This document shows positions 25,609 to 33,159 of a DNA stretch of 64,000 nucleotides, piece after piece. The stretch comes from Alphaproteobacteria bacterium (GTDB lineage: Bacteria > Pseudomonadota > Alphaproteobacteria > RF32 > CAG-239), in contig SUUJ01000002.1 of the NCBI GenBank assembly GCA_015062585.1, positions 1 through 64,000 on the forward strand. The letters run 5' to 3'. The notes below the pieces were generated by a model. The model was not told the DNA's origin, did not search any database, and saw nothing but the letters and a program-made list of their open reading frames with translations. The translations under genes and the position numbers were made by a program. How positions within the stretch are numbered: position 1 is the stretch's first letter; each line of letters begins with the position of its first letter.

Positions 25609-26079
25609 ATGAAAAAAGCGATTACAACTTTGTTTTTTATATTGTTCATTATATCTTGTTCACAAAAAGATACCACAGCCGAAAAAACAAAAGAAGCTAA
25701 TTCAAACTTAGATAAAAATACTGTTTTTTCTTTTGATGTAAATAATTTAAAAACAGGATGTGATTACGATTCTGAGTTGGTTTGCACTATAAATAGTGCT
25801 GTAAAATGCACTTTAAATCCTTTATTTAAAGAATGTGAAAAAATAAAAGACAGACTACCTGCTTTTGTTTTTATGCAAGATGAAACTCTTCAAAGACCAA
25901 CCTTTCAATCTTATAAAATAAACAAACTCACACCGAGAGAAGACGGAGCTATTGAAGTTTATACTCAAAGTACCTGTAATGGAAATTGGTTTGGATTGTG
26001 TAATGGAAATATTGTATATGTTATGAAAAGTATAGATTCAAAATGGTATATAAAAGATATGTATGCACTTGAATTTTAA
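25609..26079 (+). CDS. Unrecognised lipoprotein
   Basis: This 156-residue precursor has a lipobox (FILFIISC, cysteine at residue 17) after a short signal segment. The mature part starts with a charged linker and then a small domain with paired cysteines (TGCDYDSELVCTI, VKCTLNPLFKEC, and TCNGNWFGLCNG), suggesting disulfides in the periplasm. The final strands (DSKWYIKDMYALEF) look like a beta sheet. I do not recognise the family. The start has AAAGGA upstream, and the stop is shared over four bases with the next convergent gene. Confidence 0.68.
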   Translation: MKKAITTLFFILFIISCSQKDTTAEKTKEANSNLDKNTVFSFDVNNLKTGCDYDSELVCTINSAVKCTLNPLFKECEKIKDRLPAFVFMQDETLQRPTFQSYKINKLTPREDGAIEVYTQSTCNGNWFGLCNGNIVYVMKSIDSKWYIKDMYALEF

Positions 26080-26528
26080 TTTTCTAATATTTTCTTAGCT
26101 AACATATAAAAATCATATTGTTCTTTAGTTGTAATTTTATCTGAAGTGTCATCGCTTACTTCAAATATATTTTCATTACTCATTAAAGTTAAATCTTTAT
26201 CTAATTCTATATTGTCACTAAACTTTTTATTTTTCATATAATCGTTTATATTACTGAAATATCCGTCATATATTTTTTTATATTCAGGTACTTCGCTAAA
26301 CATTTTTTCTTTATTGTTTTTTTTATTTTTTTCATCTTTTTTATTTATATGTTGTGTTTTAGGTATTGATATTACTTGTTTTTTTATTTGTGGTAATATC
26401 TCTTGTTTATGCATTTTATCACCTTCCGGAATAAAAAATTCAGGTTCTTTTAATTTTCTGACATATTGTGCAGAAACAAAATCCATAGACATAAATAAAA
26501 CTAAAAAAGATAAAACTATTTTTTTCAT
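26076..26528 (-). CDS. Unrecognised secreted protein
   Basis: This 150-residue product has a signal peptide (MKKIVLSFLVLFMSMDFVSA, cleaved before QYVRK). The mature protein is very lysine-rich and probably partly disordered (KKDEKNKKNNKEK), with a helical C-terminal part. No catalytic motif or cysteine pair is visible. I chose the ATG at 26528 over a TTG nine bases earlier. It lies between a lipoprotein and an HExxH protein in a small group of exported proteins of unknown role. Confidence 0.6.
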   Translation of the reverse strand: MKKIVLSFLVLFMSMDFVSAQYVRKLKEPEFFIPEGDKMHKQEILPQIKKQVISIPKTQHINKKDEKNKKNNKEKMFSEVPEYKKIYDGYFSNINDYMKNKKFSDNIELDKDLTLMSNENIFEVSDDTSDKITTKEQYDFYMLAKKILEN

Positions 26529-26574
26529 AAATATCAACCATAATTTAACAAATTCATTCTACACTTATTATATT

Positions 26575-27237
26575 ATGAAAAAACTTTTTTTTATGTTAAT
26601 ATTTTCATCTTTTTTCTCATCTTCTGCTTTTTGTAATGATGAGTGTTCTAATATACAAATAAATCCAAAAGTAACTGTTTTATCATCATATAATAAATTA
26701 ACAATAGATAAAACAAAGACAAAACAAGAAGTTACAAACTTAGCAAAAGAAAATAATCATTTAGAAAATGGTGTTTTTGCTAATGGTTTATCAAACACTA
26801 ACATAAAATTTTATATAGAATTAAAGACTTCAAGTATAAAAACTGATAATTCAAAATATTGCATAATTCCTGATGAAGTTATTGTTTTTCTTGGTTTTGA
26901 TTCACCAATAATATATATTGCCAAAGAATTACAGGAAGGATCTTGCGAATATGATATAGTCTTAAATCACGAAAAGACACATCAACAGATAAATAAAAAA
27001 ATATTAGATTTTTACCTACCTTTATTTAAAAGTGCCTCAACTACAATTATAAAAAATACCAAAGCTTTTTATACTGAAAATATAAGTGATAATGAAAAAA
27101 TATTGCAAGATTACATAGCTATATACAACCAAAAACTAACACCTTTGGTTGATTTTATTAAAAATGAAATTATAACAGAACAAAAAAAATTGGATAATCC
27201 GGAAAACTATAAATATGAAAGTCTTATTTGTAGTTAA
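26575..27237 (+). CDS. Secreted HExxH protein, putative zinc-dependent peptidase
   Basis: This 220-residue product has a signal peptide (MKKLFFMLIFSSFFSSSAFC). The motif HEKTH in IVLNHEKTHQQIN has the form HExxH, the zinc-binding signature of gluzincin and related peptidases. It follows a strand that ends CEYDIVL, as in the DUF922 type of secreted putative peptidases. The third zinc ligand is not obvious; a downstream glutamate (TENISDNEK) is possible. Cysteines at C21, in EC, in KYCIIP and in GSCEY could form disulfides. I chose the ATG at 26575, where the signal peptide begins. The stop is shared over four bases with the HAD gene. Confidence 0.62.
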   Translation: MKKLFFMLIFSSFFSSSAFCNDECSNIQINPKVTVLSSYNKLTIDKTKTKQEVTNLAKENNHLENGVFANGLSNTNIKFYIELKTSSIKTDNSKYCIIPDEVIVFLGFDSPIIYIAKELQEGSCEYDIVLNHEKTHQQINKKILDFYLPLFKSASTTIIKNTKAFYTENISDNEKILQDYIAIYNQKLTPLVDFIKNEIITEQKKLDNPENYKYESLICS

Positions 27238-27896
27238 TTATTAACTACATCATCTAAAAAACTTTCAATTCCTTTATAAGCATAATCTATATAAGTTTTA
27301 TCTTTTGCCGAATTGTTTTTATAATATATTCTGACTGTTGTCATACCTGTTTCTTTAGCAAATTCTAAATTAGAATAACTATCATCAACAAAAACACAAT
27401 CCTTAGGATTAACACCTATTTTTTTACAATATTCATAATAAACATCAGCACTTTCATTTTTCTTAAAAACGCCAAAATCCTCAACGGAATAATATCTATC
27501 CTTAAAAAACTCATATAAACCGAGATGTTTTAATATTTTTTCCGAAGCATATCTGTCACTTGCCGTAAAAATATATTGCTCAGCATCAACTTTTTCTATT
27601 TTTTCTAACAAATTATCATAAGGAACTATTTTTTCTACCGGTTTCCTTTTATGATAAGCAATAAATAAATCTTGCGGATTTATACCATAATCTCTATAAA
27701 AAATTTCACCGCCGTCACGATATATTTTATAAGAAAGCGTCACTAATTCCTTAGCTTCTTCAACTTTCATATTAAGACCTAAATCATACACCAAAGCTTC
27801 GGCCATTGTGGTATCAAGAATATCAGCAAACTCACTTGTTTTATTATATAAAGTATCATCTAAATCATAAATTACTATTTTTTTACCTAAAACCAC
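27234..27896 (-). CDS. HAD-family hydrolase, pyrimidine 5'-nucleotidase type
   Basis: This 220-residue haloacid-dehalogenase-like phosphatase has motif I as YDLDDTLYN with the nucleophile and acid aspartates, motif II in YIFTASDR, motif III lysine near FKKNESADVY and motif IV in VFVDDSYSNLEFA. DLDDTLYN is the form found in pyrimidine 5'-nucleotidases (SDT1/YjjG-like). The start is GTG at 27896, backed by AGGAG seven bases upstream. It lies between the exported protein group and dnaQ. The substrate is inferred from motif I only. Confidence 0.8.
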   Translation of the reverse strand: MVLGKKIVIYDLDDTLYNKTSEFADILDTTMAEALVYDLGLNMKVEEAKELVTLSYKIYRDGGEIFYRDYGINPQDLFIAYHKRKPVEKIVPYDNLLEKIEKVDAEQYIFTASDRYASEKILKHLGLYEFFKDRYYSVEDFGVFKKNESADVYYEYCKKIGVNPKDCVFVDDSYSNLEFAKETGMTTVRIYYKNNSAKDKTYIDYAYKGIESFLDDVVNN

Positions 27897-27967
27897 AATA
27901 AAACTCCTATTTATATATTAAAAAAACAACAAACCATACAAATAAAATTAAAAAAAATCAATAAATT

Positions 27968-28654
27968 TCAAAGTTTCCAAATAGGATTTTTTATTTTATT
28001 TTCTAAAAAATTATTATGTAATTCATCAAAATTTTCTTCTATTTTAAAAATTCTAGGTTCGCGATACTTTTTATCACTGTTTTTTACTATTATATTTTCT
28101 TTTTTTTCTTCTTTTTTATTATTTAACAAAAGACTAGGTTCTTTTCCGCCTAATAATTCCAAATAAACTTCTGCTAACAACTCAGCGTCAAGCAAAGCTC
28201 CATGGTATGTTCTGGCACTATTATCAATTTCAAATCTTTTACATAAAGCATCAAGACTACATCTGGCACCCGGAAACATAGAACGAGCAATTTCTAAGGT
28301 ATCTATGCAATTATCCCAACTCATTTGTTGCTTAGAAAGTTGTTTTAACTCATAGTTTACAAAATTCATATCAAAAGTAGCATTATGAGCAACCAGTTTA
28401 GCATCACCTATAAAATCAAGCCATTCATCAGCAACTTTATCAAAAGTAGGATAATCTTTTAAAAAATCATAAGTAAGACCGTGTACTTTTACGGCATCTT
28501 CAGGAACTTCTCTTTCCGGATTTATATATTGGTGATATGTTTTTCCGGTTGGAATATGATTTATCAATTCAACAGCACCTATTTCTATAAGTCTGTCACC
28601 TTTATCATAATTAAAACCTGTTGTTTCCGTATCAAATACAATTTCTCTAACCAT
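27968..28654 (-). CDS. dnaQ: DNA polymerase III epsilon subunit (proofreading exonuclease)
   Basis: This 228-residue 3'-5' exonuclease of the DEDDh type carries the Exo I motif FDTETTGF near the N-terminus, Exo II in HNATFDMNFVN and Exo III in HGALLDAELLAEVYLEL. It provides proofreading for the replicative polymerase. The C-terminal tail, which binds the alpha subunit, is short and lysine-rich. Its ATG shares a base with the coaE stop (TAATG), so the two are coupled. The coaE-dnaQ pair next to the origin is typical for alphaproteobacteria. Confidence 0.96.
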   Translation of the reverse strand: MVREIVFDTETTGFNYDKGDRLIEIGAVELINHIPTGKTYHQYINPEREVPEDAVKVHGLTYDFLKDYPTFDKVADEWLDFIGDAKLVAHNATFDMNFVNYELKQLSKQQMSWDNCIDTLEIARSMFPGARCSLDALCKRFEIDNSARTYHGALLDAELLAEVYLELLGGKEPSLLLNNKKEEKKENIIVKNSDKKYREPRIFKIEENFDELHNNFLENKIKNPIWKL

Positions 28655-29238
28655 TACAAAATTCCAATATTTTCAATCAATTCAATTAATTCAACTTTTA
28701 ATAAATTTTTGCTTTTATTCGTATTTATTACAATATCACACAAATTTTTTTTATCACTATTTTTTATTTGGATATTATTTATTTTATCAAACTCATCGGC
28801 AGAAATATTATCTCTTTCCATAACCCTTTGTTTTTGAATATTATAATCAACATCTGCTAATATTATAATATCACAATATTTATCCCAACCTTTTTCAAAT
28901 AATAAAGCAGCATCTAAAAAACAAATACAATCCTTAAATGCGTACTTATTTATTTTTTTTCTTATATTTTTATTCAAAAAAGGATATATAAGATTCTCAA
29001 GTTTTTTTAATTTATTACTATCGGAAAAAACTATTTTTCTTAAATATTTTTTATCCGCAACACCTTTTACAACACTATTTGGAAAAATTTTATTTAAATC
29101 AGATAAAAAATCTTTATTAAAATAGAGTTTTCTAACCCAACTGTCTATATCAAAAACAGTATAACCCAAATCTTTTACAATCTTGGCCAGAGTTGTTTTT
29201 CCGCATCCTATAGAGCCTGTAATTCCTACTAAAATCAT
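28654..29238 (-). CDS. coaE: Dephospho-CoA kinase
   Basis: This 194-residue enzyme performs the last step of coenzyme A synthesis, phosphorylating the ribose 3'-OH of dephospho-CoA. The P-loop GSIGCGKTT is near residues 8-16, followed by the conserved acidic FDIDSWVRKLY. It is the first leftward gene at the putative origin and is coupled to dnaQ downstream. Length is normal for the family. Confidence 0.95.
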   Translation of the reverse strand: MILVGITGSIGCGKTTLAKIVKDLGYTVFDIDSWVRKLYFNKDFLSDLNKIFPNSVVKGVADKKYLRKIVFSDSNKLKKLENLIYPFLNKNIRKKINKYAFKDCICFLDAALLFEKGWDKYCDIIILADVDYNIQKQRVMERDNISADEFDKINNIQIKNSDKKNLCDIVINTNKSKNLLKVELIELIENIGIL

Positions 29239-29633
29239 TATAAATTCCGTATTTTCAAAAACTTAAAAACCTTATCCACAAATATACCAAAATCTGTGTA
29301 TAAAAAACATATTACAAAAGTATTTCAAAATCTATTACCAATATATAAAATAAAAGTTACAAAGTTATAAACAATCATATTTTATATAAACAAGCTGTTG
29401 ATAAATATTTTTTTCAAAAATCTTAAAAAAACACTTTAAATACATATGTTTAAGCAGATTCAAAAGATTAACAAATTATTAAAATTCGGATTCTGTAAAA
29501 CTTATCAACAAACATTATCTTGTGTAAAACTATGTTATAAAAAAATAATCCACAAACATAACAGGGATATACTAATAACAACTATTTCTTTTAAATATAT
29601 ATATTAGGCCCTTCGGGCTGTTAATAAAAATAA
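29239..29633. other. oriC: Putative chromosomal replication origin (oriC)
   Basis: This is the largest gene-free stretch in the window and is extremely AT-rich. It contains two perfect DnaA boxes: TTATCCACA at 29272-29280 (+) and TTATACACA at 29295-29303 (-). One-mismatch boxes lie at 29365-29373 (+), 29396-29404 (-), 29502-29510 (+), 29521-29529 (-) and 29546-29554 (+). A TTTTAAATATATATATTA tract at about 29590-29605 could unwind, and next to it a lone GC hairpin (GCCC-TTC-GGGC, 29608-29618) stands out. Gene order coaE-dnaQ on the left and rho-mnmE-mnmG-rsmG-parAB on the right is the alphaproteobacterial origin neighbourhood, and three parS-like sites lie 5-11 kb away. Confidence 0.78.
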
Positions 29634-29662
29634 TTGACTTTTAGCAATAAAAACAATATAAA
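29634..29662 (+). promoter_or_regulatory. rho promoter
   Basis: TTGACT (29634-29639) and TATAAA (29657-29662) are spaced by exactly 17 bases. They lie 46 bases before the rho ATG, which has AAAAGG just upstream. Confidence 0.78.
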
Positions 29663-29707
29663 AATCAATGTAATTTATTCTAATTATATTTTCCCAAAAA
29701 GGTAAAC

Positions 29708-30961
29708 ATGAATTTAAAAGATTTAAAACAAAAATCTCCTGCGGAGCTTTTGAATAAAGCCGAGGAATTAAATATTGAAGATGCTTCTTCTATGCGCAAA
29801 CAAGATTTAATGTTTGCTATATTAAAAAAGACTGTCGGAGAAGATGAAGCTATTACCGGTGAAGGTACTATCGAAGTTATGCAAGACGGTTTCGGATTTT
29901 TACGCTCTTCTGAATCAAATTATCTTGCCGGACCTGATGATATATATGTATCCCCTGCTCAAGTAAAAAGATATGGTTTAAGAACTGGTGATACCGTTGA
30001 AGGAGAAATAAGAGCGCCCAAAGAAAATGAAAAATATTTTGCCTTAGTAAGTGTTAATAAAATTAACTTTGATGAACCTGAAAAATCAAAATTAAGAGTA
30101 AATTTTGATAACTTAACACCTTTATATCCTACCGAAAAATTGAATTTTGATATTATTTGCGGAGAAAAAGATTATACAACCAGAGTTATTGATTTAATAT
30201 CTCCACAAGGAAAAGGCCAACGCGGTCTTATTGTAGCACCTCCGCGTACAGGTAAAACAGTTATGTTGCAAAATATTGCTCATGCTATAGCTACAAATCA
30301 TCCTGAATGTTATCTTATGGTATTACTTATTGATGAGAGACCTGAAGAAGTTACCGATATGACTCGTTCGGTAAAAGGTGAAGTTATTTCATCAACTTTT
30401 GATGAGCCGGCAACAAGACATGTTCAAGTTGCAGAAATGGTTATAGAAAAAGCAAAAAGACTTGTAGAACACAAAAAAGATGTTGTTATTTTACTTGATT
30501 CTATTACTCGTTTAGGTCGTGCTTATAATACAGTTATTCCATCATCAGGCAAGGTTTTAACCGGTGGTGTTGATGCAAACGCTCTTCAACGCCCAAAAAG
30601 ACTTCTCGGAGCAGCTCGTAATATTGAAGAAGGTGGTTCTTTAACAATTATAGCCACAGCTTTGATTGATACCGGATCACGCATGGATGAAGTTATTTTT
30701 GAAGAATTTAAAGGAACAGGTAACTCAGAAATTATCTTAGATAGAAAACTTACAGATAAGCGTTTATTCCCGACTATTGATATAACTCGCTCAGGTACTC
30801 GTAAAGAAGAGCTTTTGGTTGATAAAGATATATTAACTAAAATGTGGGTATTGCGTCGAGTTCTTATGCAGATGGGAATTACCGACGGTATGGAATTTTT
30901 GCTTGATAAATTAAAAGTAAGTAAAGATAACAATGATTTCTTTACTAATATGAATTCTTAA
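29708..30961 (+). CDS. rho: Transcription termination factor Rho
   Basis: This 417-residue hexameric RNA helicase/ATPase ends untranslated transcripts. The N-terminal helical domain ([20 protein letters not shown]) is followed by the cold-shock-like RNA-binding fold ([20 protein letters not shown]). Walker A is [11 protein letters not shown], Walker B is [16 protein letters not shown] and the secondary RNA-binding Q/R-loops follow. Length is normal (419 in Escherichia coli). It is the first rightward gene of the putative origin and has its own promoter and terminator. Confidence 0.98.
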   Translation: MNLKDLKQKSPAELLNKAEELNIEDASSMRKQDLMFAILKKTVGEDEAITGEGTIEVMQDGFGFLRSSESNYLAGPDDIYVSPAQVKRYGLRTGDTVEGEIRAPKENEKYFALVSVNKINFDEPEKSKLRVNFDNLTPLYPTEKLNFDIICGEKDYTTRVIDLISPQGKGQRGLIVAPPRTGKTVMLQNIAHAIATNHPECYLMVLLIDERPEEVTDMTRSVKGEVISSTFDEPATRHVQVAEMVIEKAKRLVEHKKDVVILLDSITRLGRAYNTVIPSSGKVLTGGVDANALQRPKRLLGAARNIEEGGSLTIIATALIDTGSRMDEVIFEEFKGTGNSEIILDRKLTDKRLFPTIDITRSGTRKEELLVDKDILTKMWVLRRVLMQMGITDGMEFLLDKLKVSKDNNDFFTNMNS

Positions 30962-30965
30962 AAAA

Positions 30966-30989
30966 AAAGCCCTGTTTTCACAGGGCTTT
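30966..30989. terminator. Terminator between rho and the convergent HAD gene
   Basis: GCCCTGT / ACAGGGC, extended by AAA/TTT, forms a ten-base stem around TTTC. A residues lie before it and T residues after, so it may serve both strands. Confidence 0.9.
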
Positions 30990-30993
30990 AATA

Positions 30994-31650
30994 TTATAAA
31001 TTTTCTAATATAAAATTTTCAACATCTCGCATATCTTCAAATATATTTTTAATACCTAGCTTTTTTATATCATCTAAAAAATAATATTTACTGTATTTAA
31101 CAAAAGCAACAGGTGTCATACCTGCTCTTAAAACAGCTGTTAAACCGGCAACAGAATCTTCTATAACAATACAATTTTCCGGTTTATATCCCATTTTTTT
31201 AGCAGCTAACAAAAATATATCCGGTTCCGGTTTTCCTTTTTCAACCATATCAATTGTAAATATATTTTCATCCGGAAAATATTTTTCAATATTTGCTGAT
31301 TTTATTTTTCTTTTAGTTTTATCAAAAACACCACCTGTTGCTATACATTGTTCAATTTTTTTATTTTTAAATATATTTTCAATATAATCAGTTAAATTTA
31401 AACCATTCTCTATTTTTTTTACATCAGATATATAAACATCCTTCCAAAAATTATCACCTATATCAGAATTTATTGTTTTTAATATATCACCGGCTTCTTT
31501 ATCACCCATACCGCCGATTTTTTTCATAATAGTATCCATATCCCAATTTATTTGAAAATTTTTTGATAAAATATCTATTCTTGATTGAAGAAGTAAACTT
31601 TCAGTATCGGTAATAACACCATCAAAATCCCAAATAACTAATTTTTGCAT
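30994..31650 (-). CDS. HAD-family phosphatase, beta-phosphoglucomutase/phosphoglycolate phosphatase type
   Basis: This 218-residue HAD subfamily IA hydrolase has motif I as WDFDGVITDTES with the nucleophile and acid aspartates, motif II in CIATGGVFD, motif III lysine in EKGKPEPDIF and motif IV in VIEDSVAGLTA. The cap is helical. The family dephosphorylates small sugar phosphates, and the sequence does not fix the substrate. A good AGGAG precedes the ATG. It interrupts the rho-mnmE neighbourhood on the opposite strand and so looks like a later insertion into the origin-proximal order. Confidence 0.82.
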   Translation of the reverse strand: MQKLVIWDFDGVITDTESLLLQSRIDILSKNFQINWDMDTIMKKIGGMGDKEAGDILKTINSDIGDNFWKDVYISDVKKIENGLNLTDYIENIFKNKKIEQCIATGGVFDKTKRKIKSANIEKYFPDENIFTIDMVEKGKPEPDIFLLAAKKMGYKPENCIVIEDSVAGLTAVLRAGMTPVAFVKYSKYYFLDDIKKLGIKNIFEDMRDVENFILENL

Positions 31651-31774
31651 AAAAACTCCTAAAAAAACAACCTCGTATAAAGCTCACAGAAAGATTTTTT
31701 TACGATTCTATGATAGATTTATTAAAAAACACTAAAAATACGCTGTAGAGTCAAAAAATCACCCTTTTTTAAAC

Positions 31775-31803
31775 TTGCAACATTTTTCGAATAATTTTAT
31801 AAC
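31775..31803 (+). promoter_or_regulatory. mnmE promoter
   Basis: TTGCAA (31775-31780) and TATAAC (31798-31803) have 17-base spacing. An eight-base inverted repeat flanks it: TGTAGAGT at 31744-31751 and ACTCTACA at 31802-31809. The second arm overlaps the -10 end and the likely start point. AGAGGAA lies before the ATG at 31827. Confidence 0.7.
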
Positions 31804-31826
31804 TCTACACAAAGAGGAAATAAAAA

Positions 31827-33158
31827 ATGACCAAACAAACAATATATGCTTTATCGACTGTTTATGGAAAATCCGGAGTTGCGGTTATAAGAATATCCGG
31901 ACCATCAGCTTTAAATGTTGTTAAAAATTTAACAGATATAAAAATTGATAATATAAAACCGAGATATACATATTTTACCAATATATATGATAATAATAAA
32001 AATACACTAGATAAAGCACTTGTAATATATTTTAAGGCGCCTTTTTCTTTTACCGGAGAAGATATTGTCGAATTTCAGATTCACGGTTCTAAAGCTGTTA
32101 TATCGTCTGTTTTAGATAGTTTTTCTAAAATAGATGATTTAAGACTTGCTGAACCTGGAGAATTTTCTAAGAGAGCTTTTTATAATAATAAGATGGATTT
32201 AACTGAGGCAGAAGGTTTAGCTGATTTAATAGATGCCGAAACTTCCGAACAACAAAAATATGCTATTCGTCAAATGGAAGGTAATCTAAAAGGTTTGTAT
32301 GATGGATGGCGTGAAAAATTACTTAATATATTAGCTCACTTAGAAGCATATATAGATTTTCCCGATGAAGAACTACCTTCTAATATTATAGATAATATTC
32401 AAAACACTGTATTTAAAATTAAAGAAGATATATCAAAACACCTTTCTGATGGTAATATAGGTGAAAGATTACGCGATGGTTTCAGAGTTGTTATACTAGG
32501 GGAACCAAATGCCGGAAAATCATCTTTACTCAATGCAGTTGCAAAAAGAGAAGCTGTTATTGTTTCTGATATTGCCGGAACAACCAGAGATGCAATAGAT
32601 ATTAACCTTGATATAAACGGTTATCCTGTTATATTTACCGATACTGCAGGTTTAAGAAACACTGATGAGCAAATAGAACAAAAAGGAATAGAAATAGCTT
32701 ATCAAAAAGCTCAAAATGCTGATATAATAATATGTTTATTTGATAGTTTGAAAAACATACCGCAAGAGTTTGAAAATATTAAAGAAAACCAAAAAATTTA
32801 TGTTGCTAATAAAATAGATAAACTAACCGATGAACAAAAAATAGCTATTTCAAACAAGGGGTATTTACTTATTTCTGCTAAGCATAATTATGGTATCGAT
32901 GCCCTGCTCCAAAATATTAGTTCTAAAATAAAAGATAAATTTACTTCTTCATCCGGCGCTTTGATTACCCGCCAAAGATATAGAGAGGCTTTATATAATA
33001 CTATAAACTATTTGTCAGAATTTAGTTTTGATAAAGAAATAGAATTATCTGCCGAGGATATCAGACTTGCTTGTCGCGAAATTGGAAAAATAACCGGAAG
33101 AATAGAAGTTGATGAAATATTAGATAAGATATTCGGATCTTTTTGTATAGGTAAATAA
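31827..33158 (+). CDS. mnmE: tRNA modification GTPase MnmE
   Basis: This 443-residue protein works with MnmG in making 5-carboxymethylaminomethyluridine at the tRNA wobble position. The N-terminal tetrahydrofolate-binding domain (about 1-120) is followed by a helical domain and the inserted G domain: GEPNAGKS at 225-232, TTRD at 252-255, DTAG at 272-275 and NKID further on. The protein ends in the catalytic CIGK motif. mnmG starts one base after its stop. The pair next to the origin is a classical arrangement. Confidence 0.98.
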   Translation: MTKQTIYALSTVYGKSGVAVIRISGPSALNVVKNLTDIKIDNIKPRYTYFTNIYDNNKNTLDKALVIYFKAPFSFTGEDIVEFQIHGSKAVISSVLDSFSKIDDLRLAEPGEFSKRAFYNNKMDLTEAEGLADLIDAETSEQQKYAIRQMEGNLKGLYDGWREKLLNILAHLEAYIDFPDEELPSNIIDNIQNTVFKIKEDISKHLSDGNIGERLRDGFRVVILGEPNAGKSSLLNAVAKREAVIVSDIAGTTRDAIDINLDINGYPVIFTDTAGLRNTDEQIEQKGIEIAYQKAQNADIIICLFDSLKNIPQEFENIKENQKIYVANKIDKLTDEQKIAISNKGYLLISAKHNYGIDALLQNISSKIKDKFTSSSGALITRQRYREALYNTINYLSEFSFDKEIELSAEDIRLACREIGKITGRIEVDEILDKIFGSFCIGK

Positions 33159-33159
33159 T

